DNA of 39,088 bases from Mesaphorura yosii (lineage: Eukaryota; Arthropoda; Collembola; Poduromorpha; Tullbergiidae), in assembly GCA_009869945.1 (NCBI GenBank), contig WIXG01000558.1, forward strand, positions 1-39,088, written 5' to 3'. Shown here in pieces: positions 1-12,900 of the stretch. How positions within the stretch are numbered: the stretch's first letter is position 1; every line of letters begins with the position of its first letter. The notes below the pieces were generated by a model that saw only the letters and a list, made by a program, of their open reading frames with translations, was not told the origin of the DNA and searched no databases. Position numbers and translations under genes: made by a program.

Positions 1-133
1 TTGATTTAGATACGAGCGAATGTCACACTGTCAGCGCCTGGACCCCGCCCAACGCCCGACCTTTCAGGAGCTGCACGAGCATTTCGAGGGACTTGTCCGC
101 AGTGTCACCCACCTGGTCGCGCCTGAGCACTAA
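1..133 (+). CDS. Protein tyrosine kinase, last coding exon (5' part outside window)
   Basis: The exon appears to open right after an AG acceptor at 8-9 and encodes 40 residues to the TAA at 131-133. The first base (10) completes a split codon. The peptide contains MSHC, then DPAQRPTFQEL, then a short helix-like tail (HEHFEGLV). This matches the end of tyrosine kinase catalytic domains (subdomain XI, consensus M-x-x-C-W-x-x-D-P-x-x-R-P-T-F-x-E-L). The wording is closest to receptor kinases of the VEGFR/FGFR/PDGFR sort, but 40 residues cannot fix the subfamily. The Trp that normally follows the Cys is Gln here. The protein stops about 10 residues past the kinase fold, so there is almost no regulatory C-tail. 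The catalytic loop and any receptor domain lie outside the window. A cytoplasmic tyrosine kinase cannot be excluded. Confidence 0.75.
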
Positions 134-2601
134 GAACGGAAGCGAAAAACGACGCTAGAAAATATGAAAATTATGCGAAAGTTTTGTAGACTGACGTCCA
201 TCTTCAATGACACATGAACACGCACAAGACCGAGACACAATTAGCTGCAACCTGGTTGGTCCATTGGTTTTGGTTTCCATCCAGAATTGTGACTATTTTG
301 GGTCTCAAAGTAGGCGGTTGCCTGGAAATTTCACGGGTCATGGCCACTGTTTTTCTCATCTTGATCTCGCACGCTTGCTGTTATTCGCCTGTTCGCACGA
401 CCAGACCAGAAACACGGTGACGGAAAGCATAAATTCAAAGTACAATTCCTACTGTATCTTGTACACCAATGTTCTCTTTTATACACGTTTGACTATAACT
501 TGATTTCACCTTACTGACATTGTGTTTGCATTACATCTCCGGAAGCAGCAGTCATATCGTTTCTTCACAGTGGTTCTGGAGAGTACGGCGAGCTGGAACA
601 TTCATACCACTGAAGTACAGCGTACAGGGAATGCCAATTTAAACGGAGTTTGCCTTGCCAATGATACCAGCTTCCTAAATTGTGTCGTACCTTTCAGAGT
701 AATTAAACCGAAAGCTTTCAAAAACAATGAATCTGAACCGAAGTGAAAATCGGCGACCAGCACCTCAGTCGATAAATGAATCCAGCGTGTATGTATCTCG
801 CAACGGAGCGTACCGCGTACATACTTCACTTTAGAGTTGCATAACATCTCCATTGTAATGTGCTTGTAGCGTAATATCCAGTATCCATGTCGAGCAAAGT
901 GCAATGTGCAGCAGCAGAAGCAGCAATGCACCGCCGCACTGTACCGATCGAGGATCGACCGAGTTGTCGTCTGTTCCATGCACAAGCAGGCAGGCAGGGA
1001 GGCAGAGACAGACGAATGAACCCACGATTATAAAAAAATAATATTTTGCACACTCCATAAATGCCGACGAACCGAACACAGAAGGTCTGAGCTGGAGTTC
1101 GGCAACGGGAGTTGAATTGTGGGTATTTAATCTATAAAGTAGGCAAAACGACGAAAACAGTCCGGGCAGGAGCGTGCGAGACCTGTGAAGGAGAACAGAA
1201 AGATAATCATAATCACAATCCGTCAATGTGCGTTGCGTTAAGTTGTGTTTACCAACACCAAGATTAATTCATAATCTCGAGTGATTACGTAATACACGAG
1301 AACGAGAGCGACGTGCGAGTGCCAGTGTAAATACGAGCAGCGTGTTCATTCATTTCATACTATATTACAACTTAGGTTGCACGAAAAAATTGTAAATTTA
1401 AAATCTCATTTGGCAAGCACATTTCTGAATTGATTGTGTACGGTGTCGGTTTGTGTTGTGGTCGGCATCGCCACTCGCCATTGACAAAATGAAATCCGTT
1501 CTCTGCGTGTAGTGTCGTCAGTGATTTGCCACTGCCACTTGCGGTCAGCGGATTGTGTTTGTGACATTACAGAACAGACATGTGCTTGGCAAGCCAGTGA
1601 ATGAACCAATTAACGCATCTTCCTATTGTGAAAGTTATTTTGGCAAAATAAGGAGGATGACATGTGCCATTGTCATTGCTCATTGTGCGAATGCAAAGTG
1701 AGCAAAAAGGGCCGACCGGCATGGACGGACGTTGACAGGCCACGCCGGCCATGCCAGTGCGAATATATTGATTGGTTTTTAGAAGAATGGATTTCAAAGA
1801 TTTTGAACTGATCAGCTACCGACTGCATACCAAGACAAACCTAATGGCTGCACTGCACAGACACGTGAAGTGAAGTGGTGCAGTGAATGACTTGCGTACA
1901 GGAATGTACAGAAGATGTTTACATTCACTCGATCTCGATCTCCCTTCTCGACATTGCACTGCAACTGCTGCACAGTGAAGGTATTTTTTGTGGGCAAATA
2001 AATTGTTGTACTTACTGCTTGCAAATTACAAATTCGCAAGTCGTTTGTTCCCACGCCCACACTTGCAACTTGCTGTTTGACTAATGCATTTAATTAGCTT
2101 GTCATATAATTGATCTCTGATCTCGCTCTGCAAACGAAACGCCCTGCCATGCCAGCTGAGAATCGTAATCATAATAATGTGTTCATCGATTACCACAAAC
2201 CCAAACAATGATTTAGTGTTTACTGAACTTGACTCTTGACTGAGTTCGGAGCATAATTGCATAGTTGCCAATTGCCTCATACCTTCAGACATCATACTCC
2301 ATGATTACTTGATTGCTTCGACTTCGCTACCTACAAACTGGAGCATGAACAAACTCAGACTCTTGATCTCATTTGTGAGCGTAACTCTTGAGACCGGCGG
2401 GCCATGCCTTCGGTTAATTTACTCTTGCACACTTAAGCTTTAACTCTGCAATCTGCAACCAAGAATTTCTTGACTGTCGATCCAAATCAAGCATGTCTTT
2501 TCTATTGCAATTGCCCAATGTGACCGCCAAAGCCAAAACAATTGTCATTGCCATTGCTGCTGCTTGTTCTTGGGAAGAACGTTCAGTCAAAGTCGAAGAC
2601 A
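134..2601. other. Intergenic: kinase 3'UTR and AUTS2-like promoter/5' leader
   Basis: I see no convincing coding exon here. The left part should hold the kinase 3'UTR. Weak polyadenylation candidates are ATTAAA at 702-707 and AATAAA at 1997-2002, and neither can be chosen from sequence alone. A short CAGG-type tetranucleotide run lies near 983-1003. The right part should contain the promoter and leader of the AUTS2-like gene. An in-frame TGA at 2521-2523 closes the reading frame upstream of its ATG, but I see no clear TATA box or initiator. Confidence 0.5.
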
Positions 2602-3914
2602 ATGGAAAACTCTAAATCGGGTGGTGTGAGGAAAGTCAAGTATCTTACCACTAAGAGCCACCACTTACTTTTACTCAATGATAGTAATGCAAACGTCAAT
2701 TCCATTGCGAGTCCGGAATCTCCGAATGCGGATGCCAGCAAAAAGAGTTACCCAACCAACACGGGTACGACCAATTGCAAGGAACAATTAGCCGCCAGTG
2801 CCAACAAGATTAAGAGTAAACCACGGGTGGAGAAGGAAAAGGTCAAGGTCAAGGTTAAAGTTTCCTCCAGCGGGATCTGCAAGTTTGAAGCGGCTCCCAA
2901 GAAATCATCGGCCAAGTCAGCACCAAATCCGCCTGTGAAATCGCGCAACTCAAAGATCCCGGAAACAAAATCGTTCAAAATCGTCAAAAAACGTTCGCCG
3001 GACTCGCTAAAGGCAGCCTCGAAGCCAAAGAAACAGAGCAAGGCAGCTGCTATCCAGGAGTACGTGTTCTACGACTCTGACGAGGACATCACGAATGGCC
3101 CCGCTGCAAGCAAGGCCAAAATCGCTGAATTGCAACGAGCGACACTGATCAGCAAATGTTCCGTGACTGTGCACGATAACCTGAACATTCTCACCGCCAA
3201 GTCACTGCCATCATTTTTTCTAAAAAACAAGGACAAAGGGAATCAAATTGATTCCACGAAAGACAAGTCAACGACGGTAACCAAAACTGTCGATTTACCG
3301 AAGCCCGTGAAAGAAAAACCTGTCCCGAAGCCATCGAAAGAAAAGCCGGAAGCACAAGCCCGCAAACCAAAAGCACCTCCAAAAGTAGCACCAGCGGAAA
3401 CAAAGCCAGTAAGCACCGACGACCCGCCACCGCCAAAGAAACCTCGCAAGTTACGGAAACCGACTGCGGAAGAAAGCGTGGTTGAGGGATTCGCATTTCT
3501 CGCCTTCAAAACCTACGAAGATCTGACGGTAAGTTTGACACGACCTACGGCTTGACAATGAAAACTAATTTGGTAATTATTTAGCGAGCCGTTGCGGTAG
3601 CCGAAGGGACTTCCTGTCCGCACCAAGTAGCCAAGTGCGTGCAGCTGGTCAAGGGCAAAGTTTCCAAGGGAAAAGCACTTGAGAATGGTGGCAAACCCGA
3701 AAAATCAGAGTTCAAAACCGAGAAACGTGCCAAAAACACTGCCAAAACTGCCATGAGCGCAGTCAACGCTGGTATTCGGCCTTCGGGTAGCGCGCCAGAG
3801 AAAATTTCGAAAAAGTCAACGGCGACTGCCTCCGTGTCCCCCCAAAATTGCGCCAAGGTCAAGAAAACTCATCCGCCCAAATCAGTTTCAGGTTCTTCTT
3901 CAATGAACGGAAAG
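2602..3914 (+). CDS. AUTS2-like: AUTS2-like exons 1-2: Lys-rich N-terminus and VEGFAF motif
   Basis: ATG at 2602 has a good Kozak context (A at -3, G at +4). It is the first in-frame ATG after a TGA at 2521-2523, unless an unseen upstream exon splices in. Exon 1 (2602-3528, 309 codons) is dominated by Lys, Pro and Ser with many SK/KP/KVK runs, a probable nuclear and disordered region. It has one acidic patch, FYDSDED, near residues 154-162. It ends in EESVVEGFAFLAFKTYEDL, which resembles the conserved EE-D-I-I-D-G-F-A motif at the N-terminus of vertebrate AUTS2. A 56-nt intron (3529-3584) follows, with donor GTAAGT and acceptor TTTAG. Exon 2 (3585-3914, 110 codons) continues the basic, low-complexity stretch. 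Both junctions are phase 0. Confidence 0.85.
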
Positions 3915-6900
3915 GTAAGCCAACTCACTCTTCATATTTTAAACCTGACCGGCCTGATTTGGCACTTTAACAAGATCTCAAAGTAGAAATTGAATACCAT
4001 TGTTTTTAATTGCATTAATGCTGAATTCATTTCCTCTTCTGCTTGAATTACCCCACGGCTAATCGTATTAGCGGCTAATGGCACAAGTTTTAACCATGGA
4101 AAATGCATGAAGAGTGCTTGCGCAAGAAAAATAAAGTCTGAAAACTAAAATAAAGTAAAACTTTGCAAAAGTTTTTGCATCTGGAAATAGATGGAAGCTC
4201 AAGATCCATAATCTCGCATCGAGACGCAGAATAGACGCAAGCGCGTAGGCTCGTAGAATAAAAATGAGGCCGATCTGTAAAGAAAACGTACGCATTAATG
4301 AGGCGTAGTACTTTGACAAAGTGTGGCGGCGTCGAGGGAGGAGAGCGCGAGCGGAATCGAAATCCAAACCTAATAGATATTTGGAGATGGGAAATGTATG
4401 ATGATATTTCATATTGAGTGTCTACGAGAATCCAGCAGGCCATCATGTTCGATGCTCACCACTGCTGCCATGCCTGCCGCAGAGATGTGGAAAGGCAGGC
4501 AGGCAGGCCGGGAAGAAAGAAAGAAAAGAGAAATCAGTGGTCATCTCACGTCTAATTTGAGCCGTGTCTTGGAAAGTTGGCTGCTGCTGCTTTGGGGAAG
4601 AAGCTTGAAGCAGACGTTAACCTTTTATTACGTAAAGACGAAACGCAGAAAGCAGGAAAAAAGGAAAATGAACGGGCGAGACGTGAGACAGGCTACAAAT
4701 GTCATTTTATGTCCGACCACCGTGCAGCAGGCTTCGCTTCGTCGAGTCAGTCACTGCACGGCGCGCCTCGAAAGACGGCGGCATCGAGCACGGGAAATTC
4801 ATAAGCCATGTAATAACGGAACGCAATATGTCTCAGGTCTTTGCTTCTTTCCTTTCTTAACATTATTACCTTCTCCATGCACCGAAGTCCACATTTCGTA
4901 GTGCGAGCGCACTGCTTTCGCTCCTAGTGGCAAGGTAATGTCATCACTTTGCGCTTTCTCTGTATATTTCATGTTCTCTGCACGCGCGCGCGTCGCACGA
5001 GCGATGTGGCTGGAGCTGTGGTCCCTGTGAAAAAGCGAAACTTTTATTTAACATTTACCGAATCCACGCAACGCAGTTGCCATCATTATTTTCATTACTG
5101 CCACTGTACGGTCTACATTTTAAACAAAAATGACGGCAAGATCGAAATTTGATCCGCCAGATTTTATGATGTAATTATGCCCGTTGCGTTTCAGGGGAAA
5201 GAAACAAAATCCACGAGTCCCGATGCGAAGCCGAAGAAGGTGCCTGTGCCTAAAGACAAGAAGGTTAAGAGCGGTATCCCTGAGTCCCAACAGAGAACTT
5301 GGCCGCACAGCTTTAAGGTAAGAAGAGGGACGAGTTTAGAGTTCTTAAATTGGCAATTCACTGCATAGCTTGCGAGTTGCGAAAATGCGAATCTGTGGCT
5401 ATAAAGTTCAAATTGCTGCTGTCAGGAAGCCGCCGCGATGTTGTGGTTACGAAATACTGTCTAACAAGTCTAATCTAATCTGATGGGAAGGAAGTTGAAC
5501 TCGTGTATAGAGTTAAGCAAGCTGGCAGTGGCGATTTTCGCAGTGGCGAAGGTTATCATCCGCTGTGTCAGGCTCACATCACTCGAGAATTGACATGCCC
5601 AGTCCAATCATATCTCATGTCTCCCGTTGACCTACACGGAATGTATCAGTGCTCCTTGGTCGTGATTTCAAAGTTGGCGTTAATGTTGGTCTAGAAGAGA
5701 TTACAGTCACAACATTTTAGTAATTATTTAATTAAGAGGATCTGGAATTATTTATTCTCACTGTGTGCAAATGAATTGGACGAATTTGAAGGCTTCGGCC
5801 ATGAATACGAATAATAAAGACAAAGTTGTTATGAGTTGTGAGGGAAAGTTTTGGACGACATTCCAGCTCGTGCGAACTTTGGTTTGTCGAAACGCCGTAA
5901 AACGACCTGTAAAAATGATCCGTTTTTGTCGTCATCTTTTAGAGTAAATTTATTCTCATTCTGGAGGAAGGTAAGCGTTGTTGGGCACACGCACGGCACG
6001 GCACGAGAGTGAGTGTGCGTGTGAGCTATTAATAAAAAATACATATTTTATCGGTGTGCTCGCTTTTATAACCTGAGTCATGAAACCTGAACCGTTGCAT
6101 CCGCGTTCTGTCGTCATGCTCTTAGCTCAGGTTTTCTACTTTACGAGTTTAACCATGAGTATGAATTCGCCAAAAGGCAGTGCAAGTAGGAAAGCTAAAA
6201 ACGACAAGGCAAAACTGATTTCTACGTTAGACGTTCCTCCTCCGGTTTCTATTTTAGCCCGCATTTTTTTCACGGCGCGGCAAGCAAAGCAAGCGCACCG
6301 TTTGTGCGGCAGCGCGGCTAGTTTCAACTAAATTCGGGTGATGGCGGCTATAAAATTTGATTGGATCTTTTTTTATTGTGTTTTCCATTCTTTTTCTCAG
6401 CAATCCAGTCTAGTGGTGTGCGTTCCTCACTTGGACTGGTTTGATGAGAGTTACTTGACTTGCAGCGTGCCAGGTCAGCTTGTTCAATTGATGAAAAATT
6501 GACTTTACTCTCTTACCGACCCACTCTCCTCTCGGGCAGTCTGTTCGCTTGGCTGGCTGCACAGCACAAGATGGGTTGTAAAGTGCTCTTTGATGTGTGG
6601 CGTGTGGTGCAGGCTTCTCGTGTATTGGACCACTCTCAGCCATTAGAGCACCGGTTCGAGAGGAAGAGCCCGAAATGTAATTACCGTTAGTGAAACCAAA
6701 CACCCATTCTTACACTGGACGCGGACGGCGGAAGTAAATTATTGTGTGCCGCCGTGCCAGCCGAAGCGTAGGAGCTTTTGCTCGCGTTTCACGTGCCGCG
6801 TGCGGGTAAACTGTTTAGTATTTCAGCGGAAGAGAGAAGGAATCTTTTTCGTATTCTGGACTCGGTCCGGTCCTTCTGCTTCTCGGGAGTTTGTCTTGAG

Positions 6901-9900
6901 AATTGCATTTACTCAAGTCGGTGGCATAGTCTGCTCTTGCATTCTGGATCCACAAACTCAAGCCGAGAGATCGTGAGTCTCGGATCGCGGCTCGTGTTTT
7001 CTTTCTCCTTCTCTTGCTCTCATCCTCAAATCACGCGCATAAAAACCTACTTGTCAAGTCAGGCCACGCGGGCCCCGCCGTGTACTCTTTGACTCGTATT
7101 TTGACTCGTGAGCGTGAGCAGTATATTATGGCCAGAACGAAATAGAATTCAAGAGAGAAAGCGCGCTCGCTGGTTCGCGTTGACTTTTTGGCTCGCGTGC
7201 GGAGCCTAAAAATTTGAACAGAGAAAAAAAGACCGTAACAACGCGACGAGTCGTGTTCGAGTCGAGAGATGGAGAGACGACCGACGAGGACGACGGAATT
7301 CTCCAGCGAGTAGAAAGTGCAAAGTGAAATGTAAAAGGAATGACACGCCGCGAGGCGGTTTATTAATTAGCTTTCACATGCGGCGTGCCACGCCGGAGAA
7401 CTGCAATAATTTGTCAAATTAACATTCAACCGAGCGTAATGGAATTTGTGGATTCGCGCGAGAGATTAAGTTGATTATTAGCTGCGCTAATCGAATTGAT
7501 TAACCACGTCGCGGAGTGGTACATTTATCCGTTTTATCGAGAGACCCTCTCGCATCCGGATGCATTCTCAGAATTACAAATAAATTGTCCCTTAAAATAA
7601 CCAATGAACTGCACTGATAGTTTCATGTTTCATACGTGATTGGTTCCATTTGCAGATTTCATGCAACGCACACGCAGCGACGTGTGACGAGTCACGAGTT
7701 GTGACTCTGCGCTGCGGATGAAGAACTACTTCCGAACGTGCGCCATGCCATGTATAATAATTTAGAATTTAATTTTTTTGTACGTGTGCGTGTGTCGCGT
7801 ACTCGCGTATTCTGCTTTCTCCTCTGTGAAGTTAACTGCACTGCGCTCTGAGTAGCAGTGCGATGGCGATGAGCTTCCTGCTTCCGCCCGACGCCGCCGT
7901 GAGCGCAAGCCAAGCCAGCGAGCTCAGTGGCTCCCGCGGGAGATGAGGAAAGAAGACGCTGCTACTGCTGAAGTAGCATCCAGCATCTTGTATCTTGGAT
8001 CTCGTGATGGAATACGTAAAAGAGAGAAGGAAGCGCGCAGCGTATAATGGTACAACTTTTTCTCAATTGAAATCCTTTGAAGCGAGCTGATACGAAGAGG
8101 CGGCCTTACTTCTTGTCGTGCTTTCGAGATCAGGCTCGAATGTTCAAGTGGTTGACTCGCAGAGCGGAACAGAGATGAACAAATCTGCTGGAGATGGGAA
8201 GAAGAGAAAGTGAGAGCGCGAGCGCGAGCATAAGTTGATTTTCAAGTCAATACCGGAGTCAGTCGCCAAGCAAGCGACAGGCATTTATATTCATACGAAC
8301 AGCGCAGCGCAGCGAAAGGAAATTATTTCAATGCTTGACAGATTCCAAAAATTTGATTTCTGTGAAAGAATAAATTACATTACTTTACTTTTCGAGTACT
8401 TCCAAGAACCAAACTTGCAAAAGCGCTACACTTCGAGCGGTCTTCGCGTCGTCGCCTGATGCAGTTATTTATATTAGGTTTATTGCTGTCGCCCGCGTGC
8501 TAATCGCTATCATTACGCGCCCGCGTACGCGCGACCCGACTGACTCCGAGTGTATGCAAATTCAATTAAACTCTGTCTCATTTCCATTTGTGCACCTCGT
8601 GCAAGAGTCGGCATGGAAGAATCGAATTTGGAGGCTAATAAGAGCACGCGTGCGATTTTAATCTCATTTGTCTGGATATTTACTTTTGATTTCAAATTTT
8701 GGTATGAGTGGTTCGAGAGACGCATGCACTCGAAATGTGATTGTCTGATATCTTTGAAGCCTTGTGACTGAGAAGCTCGCTTCATCTGACTTCTTTTGTC
8801 TTTGTCCTGCCTCTCCTCTCGGCTCCGCTTGTAATTCCAGTTTCGTTTTGTACGTCGAGAGTAAATACGAAAATCTTGCGCAAAAGCAAAAGCCCGAGCG
8901 AGGCGCACTTGTTTCTGGCAATTATTCTTTGAATTCTGATTTCCAGAACTTCGAATTATGTTTTCTGCAGAAAGCAGAATTGTATTCGAAATACTGCGAA
9001 TACTTTGTAGTTTCGTTGGTGGGCGTTTGAAGCGGCAGGCCTTTCCATCAGAGTAAATCCATTCGAGGGCTCAGCGGGGCGCCGCCGCCAGAACGAAAAG
9101 TGAAAGTTGACATGCGGGGACTGGCGGCCGGGCTGCCGCTGTTGTGCGATTGAAGGTGTTTGTGACTTCCGTTTACACTTTACTAAATTCTGACCCATGT
9201 CGACATCCGTCTGATTTTGTGGCTTGCACTGCGCCATGCGCCGTTCACTATTCTGAAATTCATTGCAGCCGAAAATGAAACACGAATCTTCTTTATGCAC
9301 TTTTATCGCTGCTGTTATTGATTTCACAACTTTTGCATACTTGCGAGGCTTCCTTACTTTACTGTAACTCACTTCATTTTTATTGTAATGGAAAGTGAAA
9401 GGCTGATCTTCTGATTACTTCTCTTATTACTTCATATTACAGCCACTTCTGTTATTCCGTTGGGCCATAATTCTCATTCGGTAATTCCGTTGAGCCATAA
9501 TTCTCATTCGGTATCGCATATCGCCGTGCTGGTTAGCAAATAGATTTCTACAACATCGCGACGTGCGTTTATATCATGGCGCCCTTTATGTGACGTGAGC
9601 ATGCAATTCAAAATTCACTCTGTGGAAGTCAGTCGATAGAATCCCTGCGTTGCGTTGCTGGTCCGATTACGAAGCTCGAAACGAGGTGAGTAATCTGTGC
9701 CATGCCGGGTCGAACCCAACTTTCGCAGCAGTTTTTATAGCCTAATTGCGACATTATATGCGGAAAAGAGTGCAGTTATGAGGATCTGACACGCTACGCT
9801 TGAAAACGTAAGTGTAAAAGTGGCAACAGGAACGCCGCTTAAGCCAGACCACGAATTTAGAAATCTGGGCTCCGTTCATTCATTGCGCATTGTGTCTGTC

Positions 9901-12900
9901 TTCCGTGCAGCGCTGGTTTCATTTCACATCTCCGAAATTTACGACCGCGTGTCTGCCCACACCGCTCGTTCGCTTGGGTCTCGTGTTTGAGTCGCTCTTG
10001 CGATAATTGAGAACATCTCTCTGCTCTCCGAATGAATGAGTGGGATACTTAAGACACGCATAGGGAACAAGGAACAAGGAAAGACTTGCAAATTTCACAT
10101 CTGCATCTTGTCATAATTGGTCTCATTGTTCTCGACCGGTCGACCAACGCGTCGTCACCACGTGTGTGAGACACAACTTTCTAAATTCGAGCCCGTTGTG
10201 AGAGGATCGACGATGGGGAAAGTAGTAAAATACAAAATACACACACACTTCATTTCTCACCACCGCGTAGGTCGGGGCGGGCCGAGCCTTTAAAGTACAG
10301 TTTTCGCATTAAATTTGCGTCGTTTCACCATGCCGCATTTTTATATTTTGATTTAAAAGCTGCTCATGAATCCTGATTTAGGACGACGACGAGCTTATGG
10401 CTCTTTATATTCATCATCTTCGTTCCTCGGGTCTCGGTTCCTCGTGAAAGAACATGAACAATGGCCCCGTTGTTTATTGGCTTATTGGCTGTTGCTTGCA
10501 GGAATGAGGAAAGGCGCTCGTAAACTTTCCTGCGCGTGGCCGCGCGACATACATGAACCAAGTTCGGAATGAGATGGGGGAAAGAATTTGCTGCTTTCTG
10601 CTCTCGACTGTGCAGCTCGAGAGATTTTTATTTCATTTTTCCATGGTAATAACATCTCGCGTGCTTCCTGTGAATGGAACGAAGTGTTAAATACTGCGCG
10701 ATGTGAAGCAGAGATCCGAATCTTGAATCTTTTATCTCTGCTCCTGCAAAGACAGTTCGGCTGCCTGTCTGGAAAAGGAAGATTATCTCGGATTTTAGGC
10801 AGCGCATTTCTCTCTCTCCTTACTGGGTTTATGCTGCGCGTATTTTTAGAGCTGCCGCTCAACCACCGTGCGAGCAAGTTCAATTTTGATGTTCAGATTG
10901 TTTTATTCCCGACTGAGCGCGAAATGATCGTAAAAAAGACTCACAATGTTTATACACAGCGAGGAAAGCCAGTGTGCCTACCTGCGTCACAGACCTTCAA
11001 AGGCCACGATCTTTGCTCGGCTCAGATCCACACACCGAATTCAATCCCACTAGAATCCGATGACACTGCAATCTGTGAACCCGGAATTTTTCCTTTCGCT
11101 ACTAGCCTTGTCCATGGTCCATGGCTCGGGTTCATTGCCACCCTGGCAGTGGCAGTAGACAGCAATAGGCGTTGTAACAGCCTTATGATTGCAGCGGTTA
11201 TGATCATCCCGGCGGTGAGATTTGAGACCATCATACAATAAGTGCTAAGAGCTAAAGACGAGCCGCCGAGCCACCAATGAATAGAAATTACATAGACGCT
11301 AGTGCATAGCGATTGGGATTGCGGTGTTAAGAAAATAAGTTGCAATGACTCTGAGTCTTTGACGCGAGGGCGAACGAGCTCACTAATACACCATGATGGT
11401 GTAAATGGGCCTATAATTCGGGTAATGCTTTTCCCGGAGCACTTGCGTGCTACACTGCATTGCATTGTCTTCACTGGAAGTTAAGCCTAGGCCTGGACTT
11501 CGACGTGGCTTGGTTGGCAGGCAATTCGCAATTGGTGTACTGGGTGAGATCATAATACGCACGTCGCCGCTCGCTCCCCGCGAAGCCATTGTCATTACCA
11601 TAATAATCGTAACAATATCCGTATCATCGTCGCGTCGTTGTCCCAATGTGGCAGCGCCTCGCTGCACGTATACGCAGAGGAGAAAGCGCCCCATACGCTT
11701 TTCTACGAGCTGGCCAAAGAAATTATGAAAAAATTGTCGGTGGGCTCCTCGCCGGCTAAGTTTATGAGTCGATTCGTATGCTCGACTTGGCTTGGCTCGA
11801 GCTTTCGTGCCGTGCGATATGCGATTCGAATTAAGTACCAATTCCCACTTTACTACCCGTACGCGCGTCTGAATTCATCTTCACATCATCACATTCGAGA
11901 ACAGAGGCCAAGCAGGGCAGGCTACTTGCTTTTCAACTCGATTGGATTGGTGTTCGCCGTCGTCATCAACTCTCCGATCCGATCAACATGATCACTTTAA
12001 TACTGGCCTTATGGAACGACCGACCTCACGCCCTTCATCTGCCCGTTTTCATGACAATCATTATTATTACTACGCTACGATTACGATTGCCATTGCCATT
12101 ACTGCTACGGCTTTGGCTTTGACTTGGGTACGTTTACGATACGATTACGGCCATGGCGATGACGAAACACATTAACCCCAAATCTCTCAATAGAAATTCG
12201 CGCGCGTCTCGACTCAAGCGCTGTTGTCATGAAAGTCTCCTCGTGCTGTGATCTATCCGATATTCTTCGCCTTCCGCCTTGACGTGCAGCCTTGTTTTTC
12301 ATTCCTGGCTGGCCTTGCCTGGCATTTTATTGCTCCTTCTTTTACGCATTCACCACTTCGATGGCTCACTTGACTGACTTCATTTTAAGGCCCTTTTTAC
12401 GGCATGGCACACGGTGCACGGCTCCGACGTAAGCACGTAAACAATGCCAAGAATGCTCGATGGCGGTGGTAGCGGTTCAAAGCGTCCATGAAAGTGACGA
12501 TGCTGAAAATTTAATGGCTCGGTGGTGGCGTGATGTGATGAATCACGGTCTGAAATATTTACTTTTAATACCAGCTCAAGGATTTTCGGCACTTTCTGAA
12601 AGAGTGCGTCATTAATTTTTGCACTGCCAAATTAATGCCTGTCTGCCTATTTTTGCTCCAGCGAGGTGGGCTCGAATGGCTTTTGCAGGTATTAAAGCAG
12701 ATGCAAATGCCAGCCTCTGCTCGAGATTCGAAATTCATTCGACTAGAGTCATGATGGTCATGCCTCCAGTTTATTGCCGCGCTCCTTAAGTAATCGCTCC
12801 CGTCATAACACACTGGCAATAATATTTTACGAGGGAATGGAAAAGATCTCTCTTCATTTTCATTTGCTTCTCGGACGTCTACGCAGTCTACCCTACGCAA

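Noticed and set aside
9700..9720. GGGTCGAACCC, resembling a tRNA B box
   Set aside because: No matching A box, acceptor stem or cloverleaf could be assembled around it.
10588..11241. 217-aa open frame on plus inside the giant intron
   Set aside because: It opens at TTG rather than ATG, has no recognisable domain, and its residues look like a random translation. No splice context suits AUTS2.
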